A DNA stretch of 64,000 bases from Durusdinium trenchii (lineage: Eukaryota; Sar; Dinophyceae; Suessiales; Symbiodiniaceae): NCBI GenBank assembly GCA_963970005.1, contig CAXAMN010003558.1, forward strand, positions 1,030,247-1,094,246, given 5' to 3'. The notes under the pieces were generated by a model. The model was given only the letters and a program-made list of their open reading frames with translations, did not search any database and was not told the DNA's origin. Below, one piece after another: positions 53,560 through 64,000 of the stretch; within the stretch, counting starts at the first letter, position 1, and the number at the start of each line of letters is the position of its first letter. Position numbers and translations under genes: made by a program.

Positions 53560-54552
53560 CCATTGTCTGGTGGGAGGTAATTGATCCACGGGGATTTCTA
53601 GGCGAGAGCACAATTCAAAGGTGCTACTTTCCGCGTAGGGCCTTGTCCAGGTGGCCTGTTGCCTTGCCGAAGATTAAGCCGCAGCAGTTGACAACAGTCA
53701 AAAAAGGCTTTGTGCGCAATATACCTGAGCGCTGGGGGAATGTCAACACTTGCAAGGGCGGCGCAGAACGCAAAAACTCCCGCATGTATCTCCTGCAGGT
53801 GGACGGGAGCTGAATGTGTGTCAGGCTCACGCAGTGGGAAAAGGTGTGCTTGCTAATGACTTTGAGCATTGTGATAGAGAGGTCAACACGAAAAAGTTGC
53901 CTGCAGTCTTCACACGCCCTCGGGCCAATGTAGTTGACTTCTGTTGGGAGAAGTAAGCTTGTTATTCCAGACGAATGAAAGCATCCTTGCGGGATTCCTC
54001 TGTATGGGGGCGGGAGTGGGGGGAGCTTCGGCCGTGTCATTACTTGGGGGAGGCTGACTTGGGAAAGCCGCAAACAGCTTTCAAAGACGTATGGGGCCAG
54101 GGTTGCTCCCGGTGCCAAGACATTGGCGCCGCCGTCAACTGCACCTCCAAAGCACAGCATTCAGCAAAGGCTCGGACGCCATAGTCTACACATCCTGGTG
54201 CTACAACAGTGACGAGCGCAAAACATCCTTGAGATGCGGCTTTTTGTATGGACAACACCGTGCTCGGTAACTTGACGATCTGCAATTGATAGCAGTTCTG
54301 CCATGCTTCGTATCCTACGGTGTGCAGATTGGGCTCTGCCCAGACATGTCTCAGTCGGGGCACGGACGAAAAGGCATTGTGTGGGACTGTCCCTGAGGTA
54401 TTCGCAGGAACTCTTATAGCTCTTGGGTATTCCATATAGTCGTCTACTTGGATTTGCTGTTGAACTGTAGTAGTAGTGGTCGTCGTCGTCATCGTCGTAA
54501 TAGCAGTAAAAGCAATTTTTAGTAATAACTGTGGAAAGGCCGTTTCATCCAC
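53560..54552 (-). pseudogene. UBL-LRR protein (minus strand), frameshifts
   Basis: It starts MDETAFPQLLLKIAFTAITT and lacks most of the ubiquitin-like domain, but has the linker DDYMEYPRAIRVPANTSGT and LRR units (RHVWAEPNLHTVGYEAWQNC, ALVTVVAPGCVDYGVRAFAE, IGPRACEDCRQLFRVDLSIT, FSHCVSLTHIQLP). A shift lies near 54.1 kb and the C-terminus is eroded. Followed downstream by the fragment at 53.0-53.34 kb, it repeats the two-gene order of arrays 1 and 2. Confidence 0.65.
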
Positions 54553-54559
54553 GAGGACA

Positions 54560-56411
54560 AGTCAGCGCTTAGTGGAAGACAGATGCTTGATTTCACAGCC
54601 AGGAGACCGTGCTCATGGAGTTGGGCTTATGTGCATGCTGCTTGGGTGATCAATCGCTTCAGCAGCTACAGGGCTGCTCAGATGGCACCCTTCGAGTTGG
54701 TCTGGAGCAGACGCTGTGTTGGCTTTGGAGAATGTGCTGGTCTTGAGTCGACAACCTGGGTCCAGCGCACCAAGATGTGAGAGACAAAGACGCTGAAATT
54801 ATGCACATGCTCGTGACCATCCTGCTGGAGCCCCAACAGATGCCCATCAAAATGAATGGGAGGGAACAGAAGAAAAAGGTGACCAGGTTTCTTCGTGTGC
54901 CTCCTTTACCCATAGGCATGGATGATGACACTGAGATTGGGAATACCGCACCAGTGACTCCACCATTGAGGTTTCCTGTAGCTTCGAGCAGGCCTGAGGA
55001 GCGAGCGCAAGACCAAAATCTCAAGGCACGTCCTGAAGGCAGTCGGCAATGTGAACAAGTGACTCTTGTCCGGTCAATGAGGAGCAATGGAAGAATGAGC
55101 TTGAAGACTTCATGAGCTGTGAACAGGAGATGGATTGGACCATGGTGGCTTGACACAATTGATGAAGGACAACCTCCCAAGTTGGTCCTGAAACCAAAAA
55201 AGATTGAAGCTGCCGCAGGACAAGAAGAGATGAGCAGACTCCTTGAAAATGGGAGTGATTCAAGATCCAACAACCCTAGAATTGGAGCAGGGAGAGATCC
55301 TGACCTCTCGATCTGTTTATGACTGGTGATGGCAAATGGAAAAGAAGGTGCACATTTGTTGCAATAGAGTTCAAAGGCAACGACGTCTCAACGGCAAAGA
55401 CCTTTGCACCGACATCTTCTTTAGCTGCAACTCGATTTGGTGTTGGGGACCCATGTGATCTTGAAGTGGCATCTATGCTTCCTCGACATTAAAGATGCAT
55501 TCCTCTCAGTGGACCAACGTGCTTGGTGTTGGTTGAACAGCCAGAGTAGTGGAAGCCTGAAGAGAAGGCAGCTGACTTGACATTGGACCCTTGCAAAGTG
55601 TTTGCCTGGACAGAGAGATGCCGCAGCTCGTTGGTTTGATTTCCTCAACGACCATCTTCGAGACCTTGGCTTTCAAAGGCACATGAGCTCACCTTCTTTG
55701 TTCAGACATGAAAGCAAACAGCTTGGTGCAGCATGCCATGTGGACGAGTTGATTGTGGCTGGACAATTGGCGGACTTTTAATGGTTGCTAGGGGTGATGA
55801 AGAAAAGATTTCACAAAAGACGGCTTGGTGGTGATGCCTCATAAGCGTTATGTTCCAGGACTTCTTGAGCTCTACAACTTCGCGAACAGAGCTGGGAAAG
55901 CAACACCAGAGCGCACACGAGTAGATCTAGAAGGTGACCCTGCAGACAAGCGAAGCAGGTGAGCAGCATCGATTTGGATCAGCTTTTGGGCACTCTACCC
56001 AGAACAGAGTTGACATCCAACATTGTGTGCGCAACCTGTCCCAGTTCATGGCGCTTCCAACAAAGAAGGTCGAGATTGAGTTCAGGCATGTCATTTTCTG
56101 TTTGAAGAGAACAGAGCACTATGGCCTGCTACTCACGCAGAGCCTTCACAGAGCGATTGGGAGTTGGACGACTTGAGCGCATCGACACCGGATACCTCTG
56201 GACATCCCAACGCTTGGAATGTGTCTGACTTGGGCGCAAAGAAGCTCACGAGACAGCGCAGGGAGTTCCTCATGTGCCTGATTGGAGTGGTAGAACTTCA
56301 AGGAGAAGGGCAAGACGAATTCTTCTCTCCTGTTGGAGAGAATGCCTTCAATGAGGTGATATCCAAGAAGGTGATGGCAGAAAGTACCGCATCAGATCGA
56401 GCATCCTTGTG
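54560..56411 (+). pseudogene. Degraded copia-type polyprotein (integrase end, reverse transcriptase, RNase H)
   Basis: In several plus frames, AYVHAAWVINRFSSYRAAQM and APFELVWSRRC are an integrase C-terminal part. FLDIKDAFLSVDQRAWCW and CLPGQRDAAARWFDFL are reverse transcriptase motifs, and CHVDELIVAG corresponds to the usual xVDDLLVAG box with Glu replacing the second Asp. WNVSDLGAKKLTRQRREFLM and CLIGVVELQGEGQDEFF match the end of the RNase H region. Multiple stops and shifts separate these pieces. The left edge abuts a UBL-LRR gene. No LTR was found. Confidence 0.7.
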
Positions 56412-57301
56412 AGAACAACCTTGCGTTTCTTTCGGCAAGAGATCGCAATGGATTTTCAACGACAGAAAGATGAAGGTTGTTCAGAGAAAGAATACTTCGA
56501 GAAGCTCGAGAGCAAGAAGTACGTGATCGACGAAGTGGACGAGATTTGCTTCCGCGAGCTCAAATGTGGTCGGCCAACAACGGAGAGTGGACCTATGAAG
56601 GCAGGACTATTTTACCTGAACCTCTTCGACAGCCCGGACCAGATCGACAACTAGAACCAGAATTCCGCAATGAGGCAAGGACAGACTCCAGTGAGCGTGA
56701 TGCAGACTACGAATGGGCTGGTGAGTGGACCACAGATTGGGATCCAGTCCTACAACGAATGAGGGAGTACAGGATGTTGCCTGGCTCTGAAGCTGCAGAA
56801 AGTGGAGAAAAGAGTATTTCACTGGCAATGCAACGACTGGCTTCTATCGAAGATACCGACCAACAAGGTCAGAGCGTGAGGCCAAGAGTGAAGCCAATGG
56901 AGACAAAGATGAGATAAATGATATCCAAGACATGGAAGTGGATGAGAGCCCTTCGGTGACAAGAAGGAGGAGTATGGATTGAATACAACAGAAATGACCC
57001 GCCTGCTGATGCCAATTGGGACGACATGGACACGATCCTGAAGTACCTGCCGGCTGATGAAGACCGTCGTGCGAGAAAAGTGAGAGAAACCGGATTTTTT
57101 ACTCCTGGACTGCTGAAAGAATTTTTGCAGTGTGCAATTGCATGGACAGAAGGACCCAAAGGCAGCTTTTGACCACGTGCTGCACTGGGGTGAAAGCGAA
57201 AAGAAAGATTTCGCTAATTTCGCTGTGATGGTTCTCTCAGGACAGTGGGAGATAAATTGGGATGAAACCATCCGGCGATTCTTTGAAGAAGGTGTGGCAT
57301 A
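56409..57301 (+). pseudogene. Unknown ORF downstream of the copia-type element
   Basis: Frames give RTTLRFFRQEIAMDFQRQKD, EWAGEWTTDWDPVLQRMREY, then, about 56.98-57.17 kb, EYNRNDPPADANWDDMDTIL, KYLPADEDRRARKVRETGFF. After a shift the last part reads KDPKAAFDHVLHWGESEKKD and SGQWEINWDETIRRFFEEGV with a stop at about 57301. The composition is clearly protein-like. It may be the 3' part of the retroelement or an unrelated gene. The family was not recognised. Confidence 0.45.
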
Positions 57302-57545
57302 AAAGCATGCCGTTCAGCCACGCCAGTTTTTTGGTGGGGTGTTAGCGATTTGCACCACGCTTGATGTCATGGTCAGATTTCACTTACCCCGCCACATAGT
57401 GGCCCCAGCTCACCGTTGGAAAACGGTGACCGCCGCGCGCTACCGGCGAACAGATTTCATCAACGACAGACTGAACAGAGAACAGGATGTAAACAACATG
57501 TGTTGACATATGTTGGACATAAACATCACAGAGGTTGAGTGAACT

Positions 57546-58065
57546 TTTGGCAGATGGATCTCACGTTTTCGAGGAGGACGGGCTGGAAACTCTGATTCCA
57601 GACAATCCCGAAGCCTTTGAGTGGTACAGCAACCAGATGCGAGTTCGAGGAGAAGGGGTCAAAAACCCACTTGGTTCATGCTGGGTTCACTTGAGTTAGC
57701 ACACTTCATCAGACAGATTATGTGAATCAGACAGATGCTGGGTGGACTTCAAGGTCTACATGGCGAAGTGGAAATCAAACAGTGCGCAGCTCGCGCAGCC
57801 CCAGCAGGCTACGGCTGAGAAGGTTCAGACTTATCAAGAGATTGCAAAGGCTTAGACGAGAGAAACCATGGAGAGAGCAGCAGATGAAATTGAACATGAG
57901 GTTTCACAGATGACAGAACATGGAGATGAAGAGAACCTGACGACCGGAGGCCATAGAACCATGGACAAGTTGCAGGTGTTTGAGTGCACGAGGGAGGGTG
58001 TTAGAATCACTTTGTCAGATCATGGGTACATGACATGTACAGAATCATGCATCACAGTGGCTTGA
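57546..58065 (+). pseudogene. Unknown ORF, broken by stops
   Basis: Plus frames read GSHVFEEDGLETLIPDNPEA, FEWYSNQMRVRGEGVKNPLG, then CWVDFKVYMAKWKSNSAQLA and ERAADEIEHEVSQMTEHGDE, ending LQVFECTREGVRITLSDHGY. The pieces are in two frames with internal stops. Charged helical segments alternate with beta-like ones. No motif was recognised. Confidence 0.4.
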
Positions 58066-59014
58066 CCGCTCAAAGCAACAACCCGCTTTCATGTTTTGCC
58101 ACACATTCCAGAAACCCGAAGCTGTATCTTGGGCAGTGATGAAAGATTTGGGGCAGCCGCTGATAGAGGAAGAGAGTGCATGCTTATAGAACATTGTAAG
58201 TGCCTCTAGAATGGTGGAGTTCCGTGTAGTTTCGGTGCGGATGGGTGCCTAGCCAACACTTGTGAAAAGCGATCCATGGACCATGAATCGGGATGCTTCG
58301 CTCATGACTCATGACTGTGTAAGTGACGCAACACTTCGTGGAAAATAATTCGACCATGCCGCAGCCATTAGTGTCATTTGTAACTTGCCGGTTTAAGCCC
58401 ATAAAGCAGACTTCAAATTGTTCAATGATTTCAAGTTGCATGCCAGAACGCCTACGCGATACTGGAGGGTTGACACAGAGGAGTACAGTGGACGAGAAGT
58501 GAATCTGTCATATTTGTTGAGTGGGATTGAGTCATAGAAACTCCACCGCTCATGTATGTGTTGATCACGGTATGACCCCCTCAGCCGCCAGGCCGGGTCT
58601 TGTTTCAGGCGATTGCAGGTGTGAGGCGTTCCAATCTTCACCAAAACACATCGCTCGTTGTTTTCTTTATTTTTTTCAGGTCGGACATCGGTAAAAACAT
58701 GTTTTTTTTTTTTTTTTCCGGAACCAAAACGACTCACGAATGGATCTCCAGGGATGCTGGCGGTGGAGGTGCTCTTCCCCACGTCAGCAAATTGGTGCCC
58801 AAGACCGTGCAGGTGTTGAAGTCCGGCATGTCATGCACCAAGGGAAACGGTACGTCCTTTGTTGGGGCACACCCGCAATTCACACCTTTGCAAACTTTTG
58901 GTTGCAAACGCATCTGATGCCTGAAGAGGCGGTGGACTGACTTTGTCTCCTCATAGAGTGATACAGTCAGCTTCCACTTGTCCAACATGATTTCCGGTCT
59001 GTGGCCCTCTTTTT

Positions 59015-59105
59015 GTTTGACTCCGCAGCTACCAGGTACAGCTCACATGTCGTCGATGCCCTGCCAGATGGGCGTGTGGTGGTGGCGACCAACCAGGCAA
59101 GCTGA
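59015..59105 (+). CDS. Putative exon
   Basis: The frame reads LFDSAATRYSSHVVDALPDG and RVVVATNQAS. It is short but strongly protein-like, and resembles one blade of a beta-propeller, which is a guess. A second candidate (RQQIGAQDRAGVEVRHVMHQ) lies at 58.79-58.94 kb. Confidence 0.3.
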
Positions 59106-60485
59106 TGGCCACATACCTGGAACAAGCTGCAGTTCGGGACATGTCGTAGAAACCCTGCGACCCCAGAGAGGCCAAGAATGGTGGGCATCGTTTGTTTGCA
59201 CCAACCTGCTACCCTGCTACCCTACTACCTTACTTGCAGTTCTGTGAATTGGAGGTGCCACATTTGGAGCAAGGGGAATTAAAAGAGAAACCCTATGAGG
59301 GGGGCTGTACCTTTACTTGCTGTCTCAAAATGCTGCTAAAGGTGATGATGATCCTGGAGGAGCATTCCATGGTGAGTTTGGGGCCTTGCTTCGCAACCTC
59401 TACCCGCCAGGGTCCATCACCTGTCATTTTGGGTTCAGCAGAGGTCCGTCACCCGTCTAAACTCCTTTCGCTCCTTTCAAACCACCTCCTCTTGCCGCAA
59501 GTCTGACCCACGTTCCAGTGGAGTGTAAATCCAGCTTCCAGAGTGAGTGATGGACCGATGGACCTGATGGTAGATGCAGAACGATCCTCCCAACCTCGCG
59601 GTCTTGGTCTATGTTTCACGATGTCCATGACATGTTTCATCTACTCCATCTCTACTCGTCAATGACGTGGCAAACAAACATGACCCCAAGAAGCATATCT
59701 CTTTCTTCATCTCGGAAGAAGCATGGGACGACAACACAGATGTTCTTCATCAGCCCAGCTCGGTCTTTCGGACTTCGCACAATGTCGGTCTGTCCGTTGC
59801 TGGGTCTTCCTTCCTCTCCGGAGGCGGCCACGCTGCTGACCGCCTCAGACCGCCGTGTGCCGGGCCGCGCTGCGCTGCAGAGCCGGGCGCGGGCGGGTGC
59901 GGTCGATCTCTGTGACGGTCGGTGGACATCGGAGGATGCACTCTTTGACTCTTTGAGATGATTGAACGCCTGTTTGGGGCTTTGCGTTGGAGGACGATGC
60001 ACTGAGGGTCAACATCTATAAAGATGGTTTGATTGAAACCCCCTACCTGAAGTGGGCATTAAGGGGTATTATATGAACATCCGCCAATCATGAACGCGGC
60101 CAAAAAGGATTCAAACTCTTTAAAAGAACAACAGCACCTAACCAACCTCTCATGGCAAAACGGGAAACCTTACACTACTGGAACCATCATGGAAGTGGAA
60201 AAAAGGCTCTTGGAAGACAATTTTCCCCACAAACAGGTGGTTTCCACTTTCATGATAATTCCAGGGAGTGTATTCCTTTGGAGAAGTTGTCGACTTTCTG
60301 ATGTTTGCAATGACCCGTGGTGGGTGGAGGGCGCATCAATCTCTGGCTGCTTGGCACTCATGTGCCATGATCAAAACAGTACGGTTGGATCCGCCAATGG
60401 TCAGAAGAATGATCGATCTTAGTCCATTGGGGGCCATGTACCCGCAAAAAAATGGGATCCGCACAAAATTGGACTAGGAACAAGG

Positions 60486-60632
60486 ACGCTACTAGGTGGA
60501 GGCCATCGCAAGTCGGTTGGAGGCCATCGCTACGAACGGAGCGATCGGACGCTACGAACGGGGCGCTCCTGGCATTACTACTAGGAACAAGGAGCTACGA
60601 ACGTAGCAAAGGGCATCGCTACGAACGTAGCC
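60486..60632. repeat. Dispersed composite repeat, both short-repeat families
   Basis: GGAGGCCATCGCAAGTCGGT, TGGAGGCCATCGCTACGAAC, GGACGCTACGAACGGGGCGC and ATTACTACTAGGAACAAGGA lie together, joining the two repeat families in one block. Confidence 0.65.
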
Positions 60633-60654
60633 TTTATGGTCCATGCCGGACCGT

Positions 60655-60935
60655 GCCGCTACAGAATTCGATGTGCCGGACCCGCCCTGGCCCTGCTGCG
60701 GGACCTGGCGACCAGCAGGGATCATCGGGTGCTCGTGTGCCCCCAGGTGTCAGGGGTGGCCATCTCAGAAGAGCTCCTGGCGGCCTGCTGCACAGGTTCG
60801 ATCTGTTAGCAGTTTTGGAGACGTTGAATGCCAAATGGGGATGGGTCATGACCCACCTGGAGCCTGACCAGTCCACCATTTACTGTAATCGTGCCATGAC
60901 CGCCCAATTCACCCCCAAGGAATTTCGTGAAGGTA
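60655..60935 (+). CDS. Putative exon(s) ending at a GTAAGG donor
   Basis: One frame reads PALALLRDLATSRDHRVLVC and PQVSGVAISEELLAACC. After a shift the next reads LETLNAKWGWVMTHLEPDQS and TIYCNRAMTAQFTPKEFREG, followed by GTAAGG. The join is unclear: a very short intron or a frameshift. Confidence 0.4.
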
Positions 60936-60999
60936 AGGGATCCTCTCAGAGTTCAGGGATCCCCTTGTAGATCCCATTTCTTGTTTCGGGACATCACCC

Positions 61000-63070
61000 C
61001 CACTCCGACTCACCCGACTTCCCCCGCTTGACACGGTGACCACATGGACCAACCTCGACCAGCTCGGTTTGTCCCGACCGACCGACCCTCGTGAGACCGG
61101 GTGGTGCACGCCTTACGTCCAAGCCTGGAGACCTTGGGGATCCACAAGGTGAGGATTTCCGCGCGCGGCAGACGCACCACGCGGAAAGCGGCAGCCACGT
61201 GTTGATCTCACGCAAAAGAAGTCGAGGGGCGGATGTTGTTGGAGTGATGACCTTGGATGTGGAACTCATCCATGTAGAACTCTTGATTCAATGTTTATTC
61301 CTTTTTGTTCAACGGTTGAAAACAGTCTTGATGAGGTTTTGGAATCCATGTCTGGTGAGTTTTCTCTTGGATTGATTCGAAGAGTCTATAGATGAAGAAG
61401 AGGTGGCAAAATGATTTGCAGAGGTCTTCGGTGAGTTTGTCTTAAAGTTCTTAAAGAAAAGGTCTCGAGAATGGACACGTTTGCTCAAACCCATTTGCTC
61501 GTGCGTTCGTGCTTCTGACTTGCCGAAAAGCATCAAGGAGCATCATGCTGAGCCATCAGCCATTGTCAATTTAAAGGGGCCGGACACCTGGAGGAGAAAC
61601 ATATATACTGTATACTCGTATTTGTTAGACTGGCGAGTTAGGTGAAGAGAGGTCGAGTCGGTTTGGATGAAGTGCAAGCGAACACACGGCACGACGAGTC
61701 GGATTGGGTTTCTGATGGTTTTTGCCAGATGATTTCGTCCTTGAGTCGAAAGTTCTTATTCTTTGTGCAGTCTTTTTGGTGGTATTGTTTCGTGGCGAGA
61801 CACTCGATTGTGTCAAAGTGGTTTGTCATCTCATGAGTTCTGCATATCCAGTGTCAATGGTCAAGCTGATCAAATCCCATGGGCCCATGGCTATTGCTTG
61901 ATCCAAGGCTGGTGATCTCAGGTGATAAACGTGCCGCTGCCATGTGAAAATCGTCGGTATGGTGGCGATGTACTCTGACAGATTGGGACCTCCACCAGAA
62001 GGTTTCAAGTCTCACTAGGGACGACGGTGGCAAACAGGTTTTTTTTCTCACAGAGAGATGTACTTCCGAAATGCCTGACAATGGTATGACGTCCTTAGAC
62101 CGTATTTTGATCCAACACCACCGACATGGTTCGGGTTCCTGCACCGTGGTTCCACCATCTTAGACCACAAAGAATCAGTTCCATAGAATAGACGAAGCCA
62201 ACAGAATGTTCCGGGAATCAGATCATAAATGCGTGACCTCTATTTTGGATCAACAACCACCCAAAATATTGCCAATTCCTATCAAAGCAGAGGTCAAATG
62301 CGTTCTAGCTGATAAATGTGTGCACACACACACACACTTTTGAGAAGTGCGTACTGACACGAGTGCGGTTTGCCACACGCCAACCCAAGTGAACACCTAA
62401 GAGTCCAGGTAAGTTGAAACCTGAAACGAAATGGAGTGGAGTCCAACCAAATGAATCTGTATCCTCCATGAGGCCTCCAAAGCCCACGACATGTTGACGA
62501 CGATCGTGCACATCTGCAGAGCTTGTTAGCACTTTACATCACCGGATGAACCTGGAAACAGCCTAAGCGAGAGAGGACCATCGGAGTCGATGTGTTCAAA
62601 GCAGGTACACGGAAGTGATCAATCTCTGCTTCCCCCATTGTGGAACAGCTTCGTTGGCACAGGTATCCACGATGGGCCTGTGCCCCCTGCTAGTCGAGTC
62701 AAAAAAGCGAAACAAACCAAATCAACGATAGTCTGAGTCAAAAAGAAAGCGAACCAACCCAAACCAACGGATTCCCTGTGATTCCAAGGGGTACACACTT
62801 TGAGAGTTGCTCGCAAGAGCTAGTATCAGTACGAAGTTCCACTCTAAACGATTACACTACCGGCTGCATTGTAGACCTTGACTGGAAAAGGACGAGCAAA
62901 CCGAAAGGTGAGAAAGTCCGCGGAATTGGAGATGTTTGAACAATGTTTGGAACTCTTAGTATGCTGAGTAGTGGCTTAAAAATTCGCAGGTACACGAGAA
63001 GGCGTCCCTTCTCGCTTCACCAGTTGTGAGTCCGTCTTCGTTGGTCCAGGGACAACTCACAAAGAAGCCT
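61000..63070. other. No confident gene
   Basis: One plus frame (61.23-61.36 kb) gives DVVGVMTLDVELIHVELLIQ and could be an exon. Otherwise I see only a short CA run near 62.32 kb and ordinary sequence. Confidence 0.35.
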
Positions 63071-63112
63071 TTAGTTCCTAGTAGCAAGGCCAAGAGCAAC
63101 TAGTAGCAACCA
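63071..63112. repeat. Dispersed CTAGTAGCAAG repeat
   Basis: TAGTTCCTAGTAGCAAGGCC and GCAACTAGTAGCAACC belong to the TTACTAGTAG family. Confidence 0.5.
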
Positions 63113-63214
63113 GCCCTCTAGAAACCGACTAGGCACAAACCTTAGGAACAGGTGTTAACACACACATGACGCCGCGTTCGGCGCTCTGTCTGTTGGCAAC
63201 AGCTTTGTACGCAT

Positions 63215-63232
63215 AACGCCAATATTGGCGTT
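63215..63232. repeat. Perfect 18-bp palindrome
   Basis: AACGCCAATATTGGCGTT equals its own reverse complement. Confidence 0.85.
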
Positions 63233-63418
63233 CCAAAAGACTACTAGTCACCTAAAGAGCCTTAGAAAGACAGACAAAGAAAACAAAACAAGAGCAGACT
63301 AAGAGGGCAAGAAAGAAAGATAGGTATAGTGACGAGGCCCACTTAGTTAAATGAAAGTAGTTCGCGAGCGGGACTTTGGTCTTAAACCGCTCGGGTAGCT
63401 AGCACTAGGATAGGGGAA

Positions 63419-63470
63419 ACGGAAGGAAAGGCACCAACACACAAGTGTGTTGAGTGCGATTTCCTTCCGT
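63419..63470. repeat. Long near-perfect hairpin with two-base loop
   Basis: ACGGAAGGAAAGGCACCAAC then ACAC, two bases, GTGTGTTG and AGTGCGATTTCCTTCCGT: the arms pair over about 20 of 24 positions, with a small internal bulge. Confidence 0.75.
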
Positions 63471-63830
63471 TGCCCGAATAGCGGGTGGGATAGCAACAGA
63501 GGCCTGAGGCAAGGAGGGAAAAAGCCCGAAGGCTTTGCCATCATTGGCATTCAAGTAAGGCCGATTTTGGGCCGGCGCACCCGTCTGAAAGGTACCTGAA
63601 ACCTAAAGAAAGGCCTCAAGAAAACGAAAAGCAACAGCAGGAAAGAAAAACCAAAAGGACCAGAAGAGATTACTTAGTCGTTCACGTGCCGAACTCTCCC
63701 TCCGCTCGGGCTCAAAAGGCGCAACAGTTTCACCTGAAACCTGAAAAACCTCGAACAACTCTTTACCTGAACCTAAAAGCCTCGAGCGAACCCGAAGTCG
63801 TCCGAGTGACACAGTCGACTGAACCTGGCC

Positions 63831-63879
63831 TGTGAATACTTAGCAGCATGACGTGGACATGTGAATACTTAGCAGCATG
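63831..63879. repeat. 20-bp direct repeat
   Basis: TGTGAATACTTAGCAGCATG occurs at 63831-63850 and again at 63860-63879. Confidence 0.85.
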
Positions 63880-64000
63880 TGAGAATCGTGACTGGAATTG
63901 AATCACAGTAAGCCCTGCGGCATGAAATCAGGGGTAGCGTGCAGCACAGTCATTCAGAAACAATCACGAGAAGTTCCGGAGTGCAAACCGAGGGGTCAGT

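Overview
The window looks like nuclear DNA of a dinoflagellate, most like a symbiodiniacean. The evidence is indirect. Protein-like exons are spread thinly and separated by introns, one gene uses only GC-AG introns where these can be placed, the retroelement proteins are of types I associate with dinoflagellate genomes, and sequences resembling the 3' end of the dinoflagellate spliced leader lie upstream of several open frames. I see no rRNA, tRNA, CRISPR or bacterial-style operon.

Layout. 1-3.3 kb (minus): 5' part of a LINE-like retrotransposon with basic, GK-rich ORF1 proteins and the start of the next ORF. 6.4-15.5 kb (minus): many short protein-like exons, several with hydrophobic segments and clear AG/GT borders, probably one or a few large membrane-protein genes. 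16.4-26 kb: a nested structure. A minus-strand gene for a ubiquitin-like plus leucine-rich-repeat (UBL-LRR) protein is split by a 7.2-kb poly(A)-ended insertion flanked by a perfect 18-bp target-site duplication. The insertion carries a broken superfamily 1 helicase, an Ser/Pro/Glu-rich ORF and its own UBL-LRR gene, scrambled by an internal 1.98-kb inversion. 26-32.5 kb: a Ty1/copia-like element (gag with CCHC knuckles, protease, integrase, start of reverse transcriptase). Its gag is interrupted by a 629-bp terminal-inverted-repeat insertion with an 8-bp target duplication. 32.5-44 kb: an array of UBL-LRR genes on both strands, with related tails that end in short A-runs. 45.2-49.7 kb: two intron-bearing, transposon-free genes, one acidic/basic repeat protein with an AT-hook-like motif and one Pro/Met-rich protein. 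49.9-53 kb: G-rich and tandem repeats and another poly(A) tail. 53-54.6 kb: two more UBL-LRR copies (minus). 54.6-58.1 kb: a degraded second copia-type element and two unknown ORFs. 58-64 kb: scattered exons, repeats, hairpins.

The unifying theme is a family of poly(A)-ended mobile units that carry UBL-LRR genes, and in one case also a helicase. They repeatedly end inside, or next to, other members of the same family. Nearly all of their ORFs carry one or two frameshifts, so they are either old copies or affected by single-base assembly errors. Exon borders, frame joins and homologies were read by eye, and no database search was run.
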